A stretch of DNA of 64,000 nucleotides from the NCBI GenBank assembly GCA_964393605.1, contig CAYMUL010000004.1, forward strand, positions 1 through 64,000, written 5' to 3'. The stretch's first letter is position 1. Each line of letters starts with the position of its first letter. Made by a program: the position numbers and the translations under genes. Source of the stretch: CAYMUL01 sp964393605. Lineage in GTDB: Bacteria > Bacteroidota > Ignavibacteria > Ignavibacteriales > Ignavibacteriaceae. Positions 17,885 through 27,153 of this stretch are shown here, one piece after another. The notes below the pieces were generated by a model. That model worked only from the letters and a program-made list of their open reading frames with translations, was not told the origin of the DNA and searched no databases.

Positions 17885-18508
17885 TTAGCTTACTCTCTTT
17901 TCAAGACTGCGATAAATCCCTACAACTATTCCAACAATTCGAAATCCCGAATAATTTTTTGAAATCACAATTGGTTTAAATTCAGGATTTTCCGAAACCA
18001 ATTCAATTTCATTTTTCTTTTTAAAAAATTTTTTAACTACCGCCGCATCGTCTAAAATTGCAACAACAAACTGTCCGTTGCGTAATTCTAAATTTGGATT
18101 CACAATAACAATATCACCGCTAAAAATATAAGCATCTTTTAAACTCTCCCCTTTTACTCTTAACAAAAAAGATTCCTTCGGCATTCTAACAATTGTCGGC
18201 AATTCGATTGAATCAATTGCATCGGGATAAATTGTTATTGGATTACCTGCGGCAACTTCGCCGATAATCGGTTTTGTGAGAAAAAATTTTTCTTCGAGAG
18301 TAAGTTCAAGTCCGCGCGAAAGTTTAGGATTTTTTTTGATAAAACCTTTTTCTTCGAGTGCATGAAAATGCTGCTGAACAGTCGAACGGGAGCTATATCT
18401 AAAGTGAGCGGCAACTTCCGCCAATGTCGGAGGAAATCCTCGTGTTACTTTTTTTTGAATGATGTATTCCAAAATATTTTTTTGCGTTTTTGTTAATTCT
18501 TTTGACAT
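17885..18508 (-). CDS. lexA: LexA repressor
   Basis: A 207-residue SOS repressor. The N-terminal winged helix is at about residues 1-65, followed by an autocleavage domain. The cleavage site is Ala87-Gly88 in GEVAAGNP, the nucleophile is Ser122 in VKGESLKDA, and the general base is Lys159 in AVVKKFF. The usual GDSM motif is GESL here, a mild departure. A ribosome binding site AAAGG precedes the ATG. A perfect palindrome 21 bases upstream of the start is its probable self-binding operator, implying autoregulation and DNA-damage induction. Confidence 0.95.
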   Translation of the reverse strand: MSKELTKTQKNILEYIIQKKVTRGFPPTLAEVAAHFRYSSRSTVQQHFHALEEKGFIKKNPKLSRGLELTLEEKFFLTKPIIGEVAAGNPITIYPDAIDSIELPTIVRMPKESFLLRVKGESLKDAYIFSGDIVIVNPNLELRNGQFVVAILDDAAVVKKFFKKKNEIELVSENPEFKPIVISKNYSGFRIVGIVVGIYRSLEKRVS

Positions 18509-18529
18509 AGAAAACCTTTAAAATAATAA

Positions 18530-18549
18530 TGCCGTACAAATGTACGGCA
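18530..18549. promoter_or_regulatory. Probable LexA operator (SOS box)
   Basis: TGCCGTACAAATGTACGGCA is a perfect inverted repeat with 9-base arms and a 2-base centre, placed directly upstream of lexA. On the minus strand it overlaps a plausible promoter, TTGCCG, 16-base spacer, TATTAT. The core GTAC-N4-GTAC has the same architecture as SOS boxes of other phyla. I found no second copy in the window. Confidence 0.72.
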
Positions 18550-18600
18550 ATTTACAAGTTCAATGTTTTAGACAAAAGAAATTATTAGCAATTATTTTAA

Positions 18601-21600
18601 CTAAGTTGAAAAAATCTTTTGTAAGGTTTCAATCATTTTTTCTCTGAATATCGGTTTGGAGATAAAATCATCAAATCCGGCGGCAATAAATTTTTCGCGA
18701 TCGCCGGGCAGCACATACGCAGTAACGGCAATAATAGGAATCATCTGAAACATCGGCATCTGTCGAATCATCTTGAGCGCATCAAGTCCGTTGTATTCTC
18801 CTTGAAGATTAATATCCATAACGATGAAATCAAATTTATATGCACTCAAAAGTGGAAGTGCTTCTTCGAAGGAAACTCCAAATTTAATTTCCTTTAAATC
18901 CTTCATTTGAACTTTGAACAAAATTTGCGAATCGACCTGATCTTCGATGTAAAGGCAACTCAATTGCGAAAGTTCAATTTCTTTTTTTGCTGCAACCGGA
19001 GGAGTTTCCATTGTTTTACGAAATACCGGTTTAGTGGTTTGCATCGTTTGTCGTAGCGATGGCGTCTGAATTGGTGCTGCCGCAGGTTTCGGGGGTTCGG
19101 AAGGAATAGCTGTTTGCTTCAGCGGTTTCGGTTCTTCGATTATAGTTTGAACTTTCTTAACAGGAGGAATGCTCGCAGTTTTTGGTTCGATTTTTAATTC
19201 CGGTGCTCGCTCTTCAAATATTTGTTGTGCAATTTGCTGCGGTGTTTGTTCAACTTCCGGTTGAATTACTTCTTCAAATTTTTCTTCAACTTCCGGTAAC
19301 CGCGCTGCTTCTTTTTCAAAAGGTTGAGCCACAACTTCCGTGATTGGTTTCTCTTCAGGAATATTTTCCTCCTCGACATCAACAAATATCGGAAAGCGAA
19401 AAGCGACACCGATTTTTTTACCACCTTTTTCGAGTGGAACAAAATATCCTTTGCATGAATCAACTAAACTTCGCAATGCTTTCACACTGAAGCGTGAGAT
19501 TCCAAAATCTTTTCCTTTGACATCATCAGTTTCTTTCAGCAACGAAGAGAATGAATCGTTTAAGCGATCGGTGATTACCGAAAGATTATCTTTTATCGCA
19601 AACTGAAAATGCGTCGGCGAATATTGTTCCGTTGAAACGAAGAGTGTATTTTCTTGCGTAATTTTTGAAGCCATCATCAATGCTATTGAAAATAATTTAT
19701 TCAATTTCGATTCATCGGCAGAGATTGTAATATCTTCGGTATGAACTAATTCAAATTTCTTTCGCCACGTTTCTCTTAAAGATTTGTAGTCTGATTCAAC
19801 ACTCGCTATTATACTTTGGAGTGAGCGCGGTAAGATTTCAACGTTATCAACTTCCTTCTCAACCTGCGCGAAGTCTGCAATAGAATTCATTATGTCGAGG
19901 AGTTTTTCGCGGTTTTGTGTGATAAAATCGATTGCTTCACTTTGCTCGGGAGTAGGATTATCAAGCCCGTCACGTATCTCTTGAATGAATCCGAGAATAA
20001 CATTTATCGGAGTTAATATCTCATGAAAAATATTTGAAAGCTGGGTTGTATCAAGTTTACCGCTTGCACCAACAGATGCGGTTACGGGAATTTTCTTTTC
20101 GATTACAACTTCTTTAACAACTTCTTTAATAATTTCTTTTTCAACTTCTTTTATTTGCGAAGGAGCTTTAGCAATCAAAATGAAAGTATCAAGTTCACCG
20201 TCAAAATCGAGAATCGGTTTCGCACTCAATTCAAGCGAGAGAAGCGAACCGTCTTTCCTCTTAAGTTTAACATCTATTTTTTTCGCCTCTTCTTTTTGCG
20301 AAAGGAATATTTTTGTATTCACTTCTCCACGATCAGAATCGGGAATGTATGAAATGAAAGAACTATCAATCAAATCGCTGCGCGAATAGTTTAGTTCCTT
20401 TGTGCCCGCGTTATTAACAAATTTAATGAAGCCGGTTGAATCCGTTACGAATACAAGATCAGATGTAGATTCAAACGCCGATTTATAGAGGTTGAATTGC
20501 TTTTCTTTTTCGACAACATCGGAAACATCTTTCACAATATTGAAATGAGCTTCTTTGCCTTCAAATTGAAAATGTGTTTTGCTCAATTCAACAAACATAA
20601 CATCGCCATCCTTCGCTTTATGTTTGTAGGGACCGGAAAATTCTCCTTCGGCAGTGCGCGATTCGCTATCGAGCAATGTTTGAATATCCTCCGGAGTATA
20701 AAGATCGGTCAAATCCATTTGAAGAAATTCTTCACGTGAATAACGATAAAGTTTTAGTGCTGCATCGTTAACTTCGAGGAAACGTAAATTTTCCGCGTCA
20801 TAGACGAAAATCGGTTGTGGATTTCTTTGGATCAGAAGATCAAACATTTTTCCCTTCTTCTTAACAAAATATTCGATGTTGTTATAATCAAGTTCACTTT
20901 CAATCTGTATTAAATAAATTTTTTCCGAGTTTGCAATTAGTCGTTTCAAACGGAGTGCAACCGATTGAATTCCTTCATCATCAATGATTTCAATATTCGT
21001 CAAAGTTTCGGAAGCATCCGATAACTTAAATTTTTCAAACTGATGAGAAATTTCTTCTGCAAAAATATTATAAAAATAGGTAACTGCTGTGCCTGTAATC
21101 TTAGCTTTAAATAAACTCTTGAAAGCTAAATTAGACTGAATTAATTTCCCGGATGAATCGAAGACAGCTATTGCGCCATTAAATGAGTCGGTTAACTCGG
21201 AAATAAATGGCAGTTCAAAAATTTTTCCCATTCCTTCATTGAAAGATTTTGGTTGACCGATTCCGATGACGGCGAGTAAATTATTTTCGGCATCGCTGAG
21301 CGGGAACTCGATTGTTTGGTATGATCCGAAATTAGCGAAACCCTTTAACGGCAAGCCCTCAAGCACTACATACTGCAAACTATCTTCTAAATATTTATTC
21401 ACGGCAGTGTAAAAATTCCAGAAATAATTCGGGATGAATGCCGTTTCGAGTTTGCCTTCTACTTGAGAAGGTTTTAGTCCGATTAACTTCGAAAAAGAAT
21501 TATTTACCAAAATATATTTTTGATTTGCATCCTTCATCCAAAAAAATTCGGAAAGATTATTTATCTCATTTTGAATTTTTCCTTTAGTAAGAAAAGTAAA

Positions 21601-22071
21601 CGGGAAACCGGACTTGATTTCATTAATAATAGAAATAATTTTCGAATTGTTCACGATTTCACTCAACTCTTTATCACTTACAGTTAAGCGTAACTCTTTA
21701 TCTTTCGAATCTTCCACAAATTTCGGATTGAAGGAAATGAAAAGAAATTTTTCATTCTGCTCATCAACATATGGATTGATAAGCATTTCCAGCTTCAACA
21801 TTTTTTCGGAAGCGAGAGTAACATTGACGATCTCTCTGACCGATATATCATTTTTACTTGCATCATCTAAAAGTGTATCAAATTTCTCGAGCATATTTTT
21901 AGAAAACAATTCGAAGAAATTTTGATTTTTGGAATTAATCGCCAACAATTTATCTGCGGAAGAATTTGCGGTAAGAACCATTCCTCGGTTATCAATAATA
22001 ATAAACGGAAGTGGAACTGATTCCGAAATATTTTTAAAAATATCTACGCTGATTCTGTTTGTCGTTTCCAT
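18601..22071 (-). CDS. Multi-PAS hybrid sensor kinase with C-terminal receiver; ATPase domain degenerate
   Basis: 1156 residues without membrane segments. About five PAS-like domains occupy residues 10-640, two of them clear (starting near FDLLIQRNPQPIFVYD and YKSAFESTSDLVFVTD). A Glu/Lys/Val-rich linker leads to HisKA with an intact phospho-acceptor, FHEILTP at His683. The HATPase region that follows lacks the N-box asparagine and the G1/G2 glycine motifs. A proline/glutamate-rich linker and a receiver with intact MDINL, VTAY and SKP residues close the protein. The gene starts 2 bases after the fibronectin lipoprotein gene and is the last gene of the exopolysaccharide operon, so it probably senses a cytoplasmic cue that controls that pathway. 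Confidence 0.82.
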   Translation of the reverse strand: METTNRISVDIFKNISESVPLPFIIIDNRGMVLTANSSADKLLAINSKNQNFFELFSKNMLEKFDTLLDDASKNDISVREIVNVTLASEKMLKLEMLINPYVDEQNEKFLFISFNPKFVEDSKDKELRLTVSDKELSEIVNNSKIISIINEIKSGFPFTFLTKGKIQNEINNLSEFFWMKDANQKYILVNNSFSKLIGLKPSQVEGKLETAFIPNYFWNFYTAVNKYLEDSLQYVVLEGLPLKGFANFGSYQTIEFPLSDAENNLLAVIGIGQPKSFNEGMGKIFELPFISELTDSFNGAIAVFDSSGKLIQSNLAFKSLFKAKITGTAVTYFYNIFAEEISHQFEKFKLSDASETLTNIEIIDDEGIQSVALRLKRLIANSEKIYLIQIESELDYNNIEYFVKKKGKMFDLLIQRNPQPIFVYDAENLRFLEVNDAALKLYRYSREEFLQMDLTDLYTPEDIQTLLDSESRTAEGEFSGPYKHKAKDGDVMFVELSKTHFQFEGKEAHFNIVKDVSDVVEKEKQFNLYKSAFESTSDLVFVTDSTGFIKFVNNAGTKELNYSRSDLIDSSFISYIPDSDRGEVNTKIFLSQKEEAKKIDVKLKRKDGSLLSLELSAKPILDFDGELDTFILIAKAPSQIKEVEKEIIKEVVKEVVIEKKIPVTASVGASGKLDTTQLSNIFHEILTPINVILGFIQEIRDGLDNPTPEQSEAIDFITQNREKLLDIMNSIADFAQVEKEVDNVEILPRSLQSIIASVESDYKSLRETWRKKFELVHTEDITISADESKLNKLFSIALMMASKITQENTLFVSTEQYSPTHFQFAIKDNLSVITDRLNDSFSSLLKETDDVKGKDFGISRFSVKALRSLVDSCKGYFVPLEKGGKKIGVAFRFPIFVDVEEENIPEEKPITEVVAQPFEKEAARLPEVEEKFEEVIQPEVEQTPQQIAQQIFEERAPELKIEPKTASIPPVKKVQTIIEEPKPLKQTAIPSEPPKPAAAPIQTPSLRQTMQTTKPVFRKTMETPPVAAKKEIELSQLSCLYIEDQVDSQILFKVQMKDLKEIKFGVSFEEALPLLSAYKFDFIVMDINLQGEYNGLDALKMIRQMPMFQMIPIIAVTAYVLPGDREKFIAAGFDDFISKPIFREKMIETLQKIFST

Positions 22072-22073
22072 CT

Positions 22074-23303
22074 TTACGGAACCACTACAAATGTTTCGTT
22101 AGAGTATGATGAATAGCGGTTCAACATATCAGTCGAACGTGCTCTATAATAATAAGTTTTTCCGCGCTGTACAGAAAGATCGTCATAATAGTTGAGTACA
22201 CTTGTAACTTTAGCAACCAAGTTATACGTTCCGTTGATTCCGGTTTTTCTTTCAATTTCAATTTCAAGTTCGTTCAAACGATTCAAGTTCCAATTCAATT
22301 TTACGTTCGATGTATCAATCAGTGTTGCTACTAAATCGCGCGGTGGATATAGATCATAGGGCCATGTTGTAACTGTAGCCGGCGAAGAAGTTAGCGAATC
22401 ATCTGAAGTGAAAATTTTTATTCGATAAAAATAAGTAGTGTTTGGATTTAATAAGTTTGAAGAATCAGTGAATGAAGTCGTATTCGGCGCAGTATAACCG
22501 GCAATTGAAAAATCGAGAGTAGTAATGCCTCTTTCAATTTGAAAATAATTTTCATTAACTGAATTATCGTTCCATGTTACTAAAACCTTTCTCGAACCTT
22601 GAGCCGTAGCGGAAACATTCGTCGGTTCAGTCCCGCTTCCTTTTTGTGTTGAGACTTCTTTTGAATAATTTGAAAAACCGAGATCGTTAAAGCTTCTCAA
22701 CTTGTAAGCGTAGACTACATTCTGCTGCACTGATGCATCGTTTGTATTGAAAACATTTCCCGTTAAAGTTTTGTAAAGAATGTACGCAGTATCGATATCA
22801 CTCTTTCTCCAAAGTTCATAACCTGTTCTGTAAGTTGAAGTATCTTTCCATGTAAGATTATAAAGTGTGTTTGTTATCTTTCTTATACTTAAATCATACG
22901 GCGGAAATGGTTTCGATTTTGTGTAGAGAACAAGAATATTGCTCATCACATTGCTTTTTGTTGTGTTGTCACTTAAGTCGGTTACAACAAGAAAAATGCT
23001 GATTCGAGTATTCACGAGGGAAGAATCAATTGTGATTGAAAGCTCCGGTAGTGCCGCATATTGTTGAATTGTATATCGCTTAATAAATCCATCGTTCATG
23101 TAAAGATCGATATATTTTAAACCTTGATCATCAAAGGCGTCGTAGCTGATATAATTGTAACCTAATGTCAATGTATCGTTTGCCCCGGGCGAATAAATAG
23201 TTACTTGTGGTTTAACACTATCGGATGATAAATTTTCATCGCACCCAATTTGACTAAATGAAATTAAAACATACGCAGTTGCAAAAAATAAATTCTTAAC
23301 CAT
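22074..23303 (-). CDS. Fibronectin type III-like lipoprotein
   Basis: A 409-residue lipoprotein: the signal peptide ends in SQIGC (lipidated Cys21). The mature part has an N-terminal beta-sandwich (KPQVTIYSPGANDTLTLG) followed by about three fibronectin-III-like repeats, recognised by PYDLSIRKI...YNLTWKD, VTWNDNS...YFQIERG and VKLNWN...ELEIERK. These domains bind polysaccharide or protein surfaces. The start overlaps the pseudo-deacetylase gene by 8 bases and the end is 2 bases from the hybrid kinase. It may be an outer-membrane or periplasmic partner of the polysaccharide export machine. No catalytic motif was seen. Confidence 0.7.
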   Translation of the reverse strand: MVKNLFFATAYVLISFSQIGCDENLSSDSVKPQVTIYSPGANDTLTLGYNYISYDAFDDQGLKYIDLYMNDGFIKRYTIQQYAALPELSITIDSSLVNTRISIFLVVTDLSDNTTKSNVMSNILVLYTKSKPFPPYDLSIRKITNTLYNLTWKDTSTYRTGYELWRKSDIDTAYILYKTLTGNVFNTNDASVQQNVVYAYKLRSFNDLGFSNYSKEVSTQKGSGTEPTNVSATAQGSRKVLVTWNDNSVNENYFQIERGITTLDFSIAGYTAPNTTSFTDSSNLLNPNTTYFYRIKIFTSDDSLTSSPATVTTWPYDLYPPRDLVATLIDTSNVKLNWNLNRLNELEIEIERKTGINGTYNLVAKVTSVLNYYDDLSVQRGKTYYYRARSTDMLNRYSSYSNETFVVVP

Positions 23304-25194
23304 TGACCAACTCGTAATCTATGTTGTAAGTTCTGGATTCACCCGATTTCAGTTTTTCAATTTTTAATTCGAGTATTCGTGAGCCGGAGTTATAATAATA
23401 TTTTGGTAATTTGGTACCGATAATCTCTGCAGACATCGAGATATTTTTTACTTTTCGTTGAAGGTCAACATCGAGAGCAAAATTTTCCATATCCGTTCCG
23501 CCGGGATTAGATATAGTAACAACGATACGATGATCGCTTCTGTTATCAAGTCTCATCTCCAATTTATTTTTTTTCGTCCACCAATCGTAAAGTTCTTTAG
23601 TTGAAGTAATCCAAACTTTTTTGGTACGAACATAATTCAACAAGTCTCGAACAACACCAACATTTTCTTTTGTGAATTGATAATCGGAGTGCAATTTTAG
23701 AACATACAAACCGCCTTCAAAAATTACGCGATCAACATCTTCTTTGTATGTGTACAATTGGAATTCGGGTTCTTCAAGCCCATAATCACGAACAACTTCG
23801 TAATCATCGCGGGCAGTTTTTGTAACGGAGAGGATTGTGTTGTTGCCAATAATTACAGCCTTTGGAACTGACCTATCGGTCAATGAATCTGTAAAAATAT
23901 ATTTTAAATTTGCATCGGCGACGGCTTTTTTACTTAGCTCGTTAAAAATTCCGAAGTAAGGATAGATGGAAGTAATATCTCTTCCGATGATGCTTCTTAA
24001 TTTCGCGCTCGCAATTTCAAATTGATTCAATTGAGTTTCGTAATCGTTCAATTTATTAATCGTATCGTTTATCGAAGTTAAAAATCCTATATCGACCAAC
24101 GCGCCAATCTCACCATATTTCGAAAGTTCCTTTACCAATTTCGGATTCGCTTCCGCTTTGTTTGGTTCGATGAAAAATGTTGGTTCAATTTTTTCGGACT
24201 GTAAAACGGAAATAAGATTTTGCGCACGATCAAGATTGTCTCTTAAAGTAGGAGTAAAAATCATTGCGGAAGTATAATCGCCGGGCCAATCTTTAAGTTG
24301 AGCAATCGGTCGATACAATAACCAGTTAATACAATTACCGAAAAGTTTATCCGCAAGAATATAATCTTCCTGTTGTCCGATTACAGAAATAATTTCGAAA
24401 CCCATCCATACAAATCTTCCTTTTCCATAAGTACCGTAAGCAATGCCGGCAGTTCTTTTTACTTCTTCGCCCACCAATCCATCTTCGAGCCGAAAGTTAT
24501 ACCAAAAGCTAACTTGAGTAGTTCTCGGTTCTGAAACCGTTGCGGCAATAGGACGATCCCACGTTGCAACTTTTAATGGATAGCCTGTCGGAATGTTTGC
24601 TGTAATTGGCAATCCTCCGCGTAACGTATGAATTTTTACAATCGTATCTCTTTCTATTTCGCGCGTAAATTTCAAACCAAAAACTTCTGAGAAGAATTCC
24701 CAACCTCTCCATTTTCCGTCGTTAGAATATGAAGCTGTACCACTTGTAGCAAAAACAGAACCGCCTTCATCAACATATTTTTTGAGTGCGGCATATTGCG
24801 TTTCACTAATCGATTGTGTGCCGGGAAGTATTAGTAAAGAATAATCTCGATGTTTGCCGAGTTCAATATCTTTATCTTTCAGCACAACAAATTCGAGGTT
24901 GTAGTTATTTAAATATTTTTTCCAGGTAATTAAATTATCTTGAATCCATGTACTTCCTGCCGGCAAACGATTCTCGGTATATTCTGAATGTAAGATTGCG
25001 ACTTTCGGTCTGGGTTCTCGAAACAGTTCCCAAATTCTATCAAGAGTAGGGAAATCACTCCCCCAAGAATATTTGCCGAAAACACCTTGCAAAACCATAA
25101 GGTAGATAAATATTCCTCCGACGGTCAACATCAAACCAGTCGCCATAATGAGGACAAAGTTAACCGGGAAACCTTTGTTTTCGGCTATCGCCAC
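23296..25194 (-). CDS. Membrane-anchored protein with ThuA/GATase-like and NodB-like (pseudo-deacetylase) domains
   Basis: A 632-residue protein. A membrane helix (about 12-35) leads to an alpha/beta domain with LLILPGTQSISETQYAALKKYVDEGG, resembling glutamine-amidotransferase/ThuA folds. A polysaccharide-deacetylase-like barrel follows (about 300-530, with PTFFIEP and IIGRDITSIYPYFG), then a beta-sandwich tail. The NodB metal site appears lost: the TFDDG motif reads IFTPTL and the HxxxH region reads ALVDIGF. It therefore probably binds rather than deacetylates glycan, in the position PgaB/PelA occupy in other systems. It starts with GTG inside the preceding gene's end, overlapping by 10 bases, and overlaps the next gene by 8. 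Confidence 0.68.
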   Translation of the reverse strand: MAIAENKGFPVNFVLIMATGLMLTVGGIFIYLMVLQGVFGKYSWGSDFPTLDRIWELFREPRPKVAILHSEYTENRLPAGSTWIQDNLITWKKYLNNYNLEFVVLKDKDIELGKHRDYSLLILPGTQSISETQYAALKKYVDEGGSVFATSGTASYSNDGKWRGWEFFSEVFGLKFTREIERDTIVKIHTLRGGLPITANIPTGYPLKVATWDRPIAATVSEPRTTQVSFWYNFRLEDGLVGEEVKRTAGIAYGTYGKGRFVWMGFEIISVIGQQEDYILADKLFGNCINWLLYRPIAQLKDWPGDYTSAMIFTPTLRDNLDRAQNLISVLQSEKIEPTFFIEPNKAEANPKLVKELSKYGEIGALVDIGFLTSINDTINKLNDYETQLNQFEIASAKLRSIIGRDITSIYPYFGIFNELSKKAVADANLKYIFTDSLTDRSVPKAVIIGNNTILSVTKTARDDYEVVRDYGLEEPEFQLYTYKEDVDRVIFEGGLYVLKLHSDYQFTKENVGVVRDLLNYVRTKKVWITSTKELYDWWTKKNKLEMRLDNRSDHRIVVTISNPGGTDMENFALDVDLQRKVKNISMSAEIIGTKLPKYYYNSGSRILELKIEKLKSGESRTYNIDYELVNG

Positions 25195-25640
25195 CTTGCG
25201 GCTCCTCTTTGTTTTTCTTCTTGTTGGCTCTTCTGCTGTGCAGTTGCAACTTTAACAAATTTTTGTTCAACCGGGGCTCCGGGACCTGCAGCCGCTACTC
25301 GCGGCGGTTCGGGACGCACAGGTTGCGGTGGAGCTTGGGCGCGGATTTGCTGTTGTTCTTTTTGCTGAACAACAATCGGTTCTGCCGGTTTATATTGAGG
25401 TGCTCTCGGTTGTTCAAATATTATTGGCGCAGGTGCTTTTACTTTTTCAGAAGTTTCTACTTTCTCGGCAATCGCTTCAGGCGTAATTAATTCCGCTTGA
25501 ATAGTTGAGGGTTGAGTAATTTCTTGCTGAGTTCCGCGTCGTTCTCTTATCTTGTAGAGAATGTATGCACCGATGGCGAGAAAAAAAGTACTGATCGTTG
25601 CCATCAGGATAATTGTTGCTAAAATCGGTATGAGTTCCAT
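25185..25640 (-). CDS. Small single-pass membrane protein with Pro/Gln/Ala-rich tail
   Basis: A 151-residue protein with one N-terminal membrane helix (residues about 5-30) and a cytoplasmic low-complexity tail rich in Pro, Gln, Ala, Glu and Lys. It matches no family I recognise. AGAGGAAATAAA precedes the ATG, so translation is well supported. It sits between the GT2 polymerase and the pseudo-deacetylase and overlaps the latter by 10 bases. A plausible role is an assembly or regulatory subunit of the synthase, comparable to small accessory proteins such as PgaD, but that is inference from position only. Confidence 0.6.
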   Translation of the reverse strand: MELIPILATIILMATISTFFLAIGAYILYKIRERRGTQQEITQPSTIQAELITPEAIAEKVETSEKVKAPAPIIFEQPRAPQYKPAEPIVVQQKEQQQIRAQAPPQPVRPEPPRVAAAGPGAPVEQKFVKVATAQQKSQQEEKQRGAARWR

Positions 25641-25662
25641 TTTATTTCCTCTAAAAAATTAA

Positions 25663-27072
25663 TTATGCGGCAGTAGCCGGCGTTCCTATTCTTTCAAGTT
25701 TACCCCATGTCATTTCGAATCCTAAAAATTCTTCGATTGTTGACATGGCTTTACAAATATCAATTGTTAAAATAAAAAACATTCTATAAACTATCGCGTA
25801 TGGTATCAATCTGAATTCTTCTTTTTCAACTGCGATGCAGTAAAGTGCTGTAACCATATCCAGTAATGCTAAACCAGCCCACCAGAAAAAGATAAGACTT
25901 GAAAATCCATAAATAAGTGCTACAAAAATGAAGAAAAGATTTGAAACGATATTCATTGTCGGCCAAATTAATGCTTCATAAAACATTGACCAAAGAACGA
26001 AAGTATCGCCAAAGTTGATTGTAGGATTAACTAAAAGTTTTCTGTGCTTTCTGATTGCTTGGAGAATTCCGCGCGTCCATCTATATCTTTGTTTTAATAA
26101 TTGGTGAAGTTTCTCCGGTGCTTCCGTGTATGAAATGGCGGCAGGTTCATAATAAATCTTCCAACCGTTAGCTAAAATTTTTAGTGTAACGTCTGCATCT
26201 TCAGCAAAAGTATCGCTTGAGTAATACCCTGCATCAACAATTGCTTGCTTTCTGAATAAGCCGATCGGTCCGGGAATAATATTCACTAATTTGATAAAAC
26301 TTTGAGCGGCGCGAGCCATGTTCAAACCTTCGATATATTCAAGTGCTTGAAGGTCTGTGAAGAATTTTTTTCTATTTAAAACTTTTACGTTGCCGGCAAC
26401 CGCGCCAATGTTCGGATCTGTGAAATGTCGAACTGCCATTCGTACGCAATCTTCCGATAATTGTGAATCGCCATCCATACATAAAACGATATCGGCTTTC
26501 GAATAACTGATCCCGGCATTTAATGCGCGTGCTTTACCGCCGTTCTTCTTATTTATCAATGATACTTTTACTTCACCATATCTTCCCTTATGATACCCTA
26601 CTAAAGTTTTTGCAACTTCGGCAGTATTATCTGATGAACCATCATTGACAACAATTATTTCGAAGTTCGAATAATCCAAACTAAGCAATGATTTCACCGA
26701 TTGCTTTATCACTTTCCCTTCATTATAAACAGGTACAATTATAGACACAAAAGGATAAAACCCGTTTTGTTTTTTAAAAGTATATTTGCTGATGTAAGCG
26801 TAAGCCATTACTAACACGGCAAAATATCTAAATAACAAAATTGTTAAAAAGATGAAAAGTGAAACAAGTGTTGCATATTCAACTAATGCGCTGATGGAGA
26901 GTACTGTGTAAGGAAGTGAGAGATAGATAACGATGATCATAGCAACAGAGATGAGACCGGACGTAATAATCCGTTTGACAATCTTCTTTTCTCTGTCTTC
27001 TTTTTGACCGAAAGATGTTTGAGTATTTCTAACGGTTATTTGCGTCTGTCGTATTTTTGGATTCTGATTCAT
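25663..27072 (-). CDS. Processive family 2 glycosyltransferase (exopolysaccharide polymerase)
   Basis: A 469-residue membrane enzyme of the PgaC/IcaA/HasA type. Two N-terminal helices (about 38-95) precede the GT2 domain with VSIIVPVYNEG, VVNDGSSDNT, NGGKARALNAG, MDGDS (DXD), EDADVTLK and QRYRWTRG (QxxRW). C-terminal helices follow. These residues bind the nucleotide sugar and define processive polymerases that extrude the chain as it is made. The sugar is not predictable with certainty. It heads a five-gene operon. A consensus sigma-54 promoter lies only about 25 bases upstream of the start codon, which implies a leader of about 14 bases and no Shine-Dalgarno. Confidence 0.85.
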   Translation of the reverse strand: MNQNPKIRQTQITVRNTQTSFGQKEDREKKIVKRIITSGLISVAMIIVIYLSLPYTVLSISALVEYATLVSLFIFLTILLFRYFAVLVMAYAYISKYTFKKQNGFYPFVSIIVPVYNEGKVIKQSVKSLLSLDYSNFEIIVVNDGSSDNTAEVAKTLVGYHKGRYGEVKVSLINKKNGGKARALNAGISYSKADIVLCMDGDSQLSEDCVRMAVRHFTDPNIGAVAGNVKVLNRKKFFTDLQALEYIEGLNMARAAQSFIKLVNIIPGPIGLFRKQAIVDAGYYSSDTFAEDADVTLKILANGWKIYYEPAAISYTEAPEKLHQLLKQRYRWTRGILQAIRKHRKLLVNPTINFGDTFVLWSMFYEALIWPTMNIVSNLFFIFVALIYGFSSLIFFWWAGLALLDMVTALYCIAVEKEEFRLIPYAIVYRMFFILTIDICKAMSTIEEFLGFEMTWGKLERIGTPATAA

Positions 27073-27096
27073 CGTAAAATTTTTTTATTTCTAATT

Positions 27097-27113
27097 GGCA
27101 AAATTTGTGCCAG
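27097..27113 (-). promoter_or_regulatory. Sigma-54 promoter for exopolysaccharide operon
   Basis: The minus strand reads CTGGCACAAATTTTGCC, matching the -24/-12 consensus YTGGCAC-N5-TTGC at every conserved position with the required 10 bases between GG and GC. The predicted transcription start is about 27086, 14 bases before the ATG of the GT2 gene. Sigma-54 promoters need an ATP-driven enhancer-binding protein, so this operon would be strictly signal-dependent. No such activator gene is seen in the window. Confidence 0.65.
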
Positions 27114-27153
27114 ATGTAACTCCTTAAATTTACGCAATTTATCTGAATTTTAT

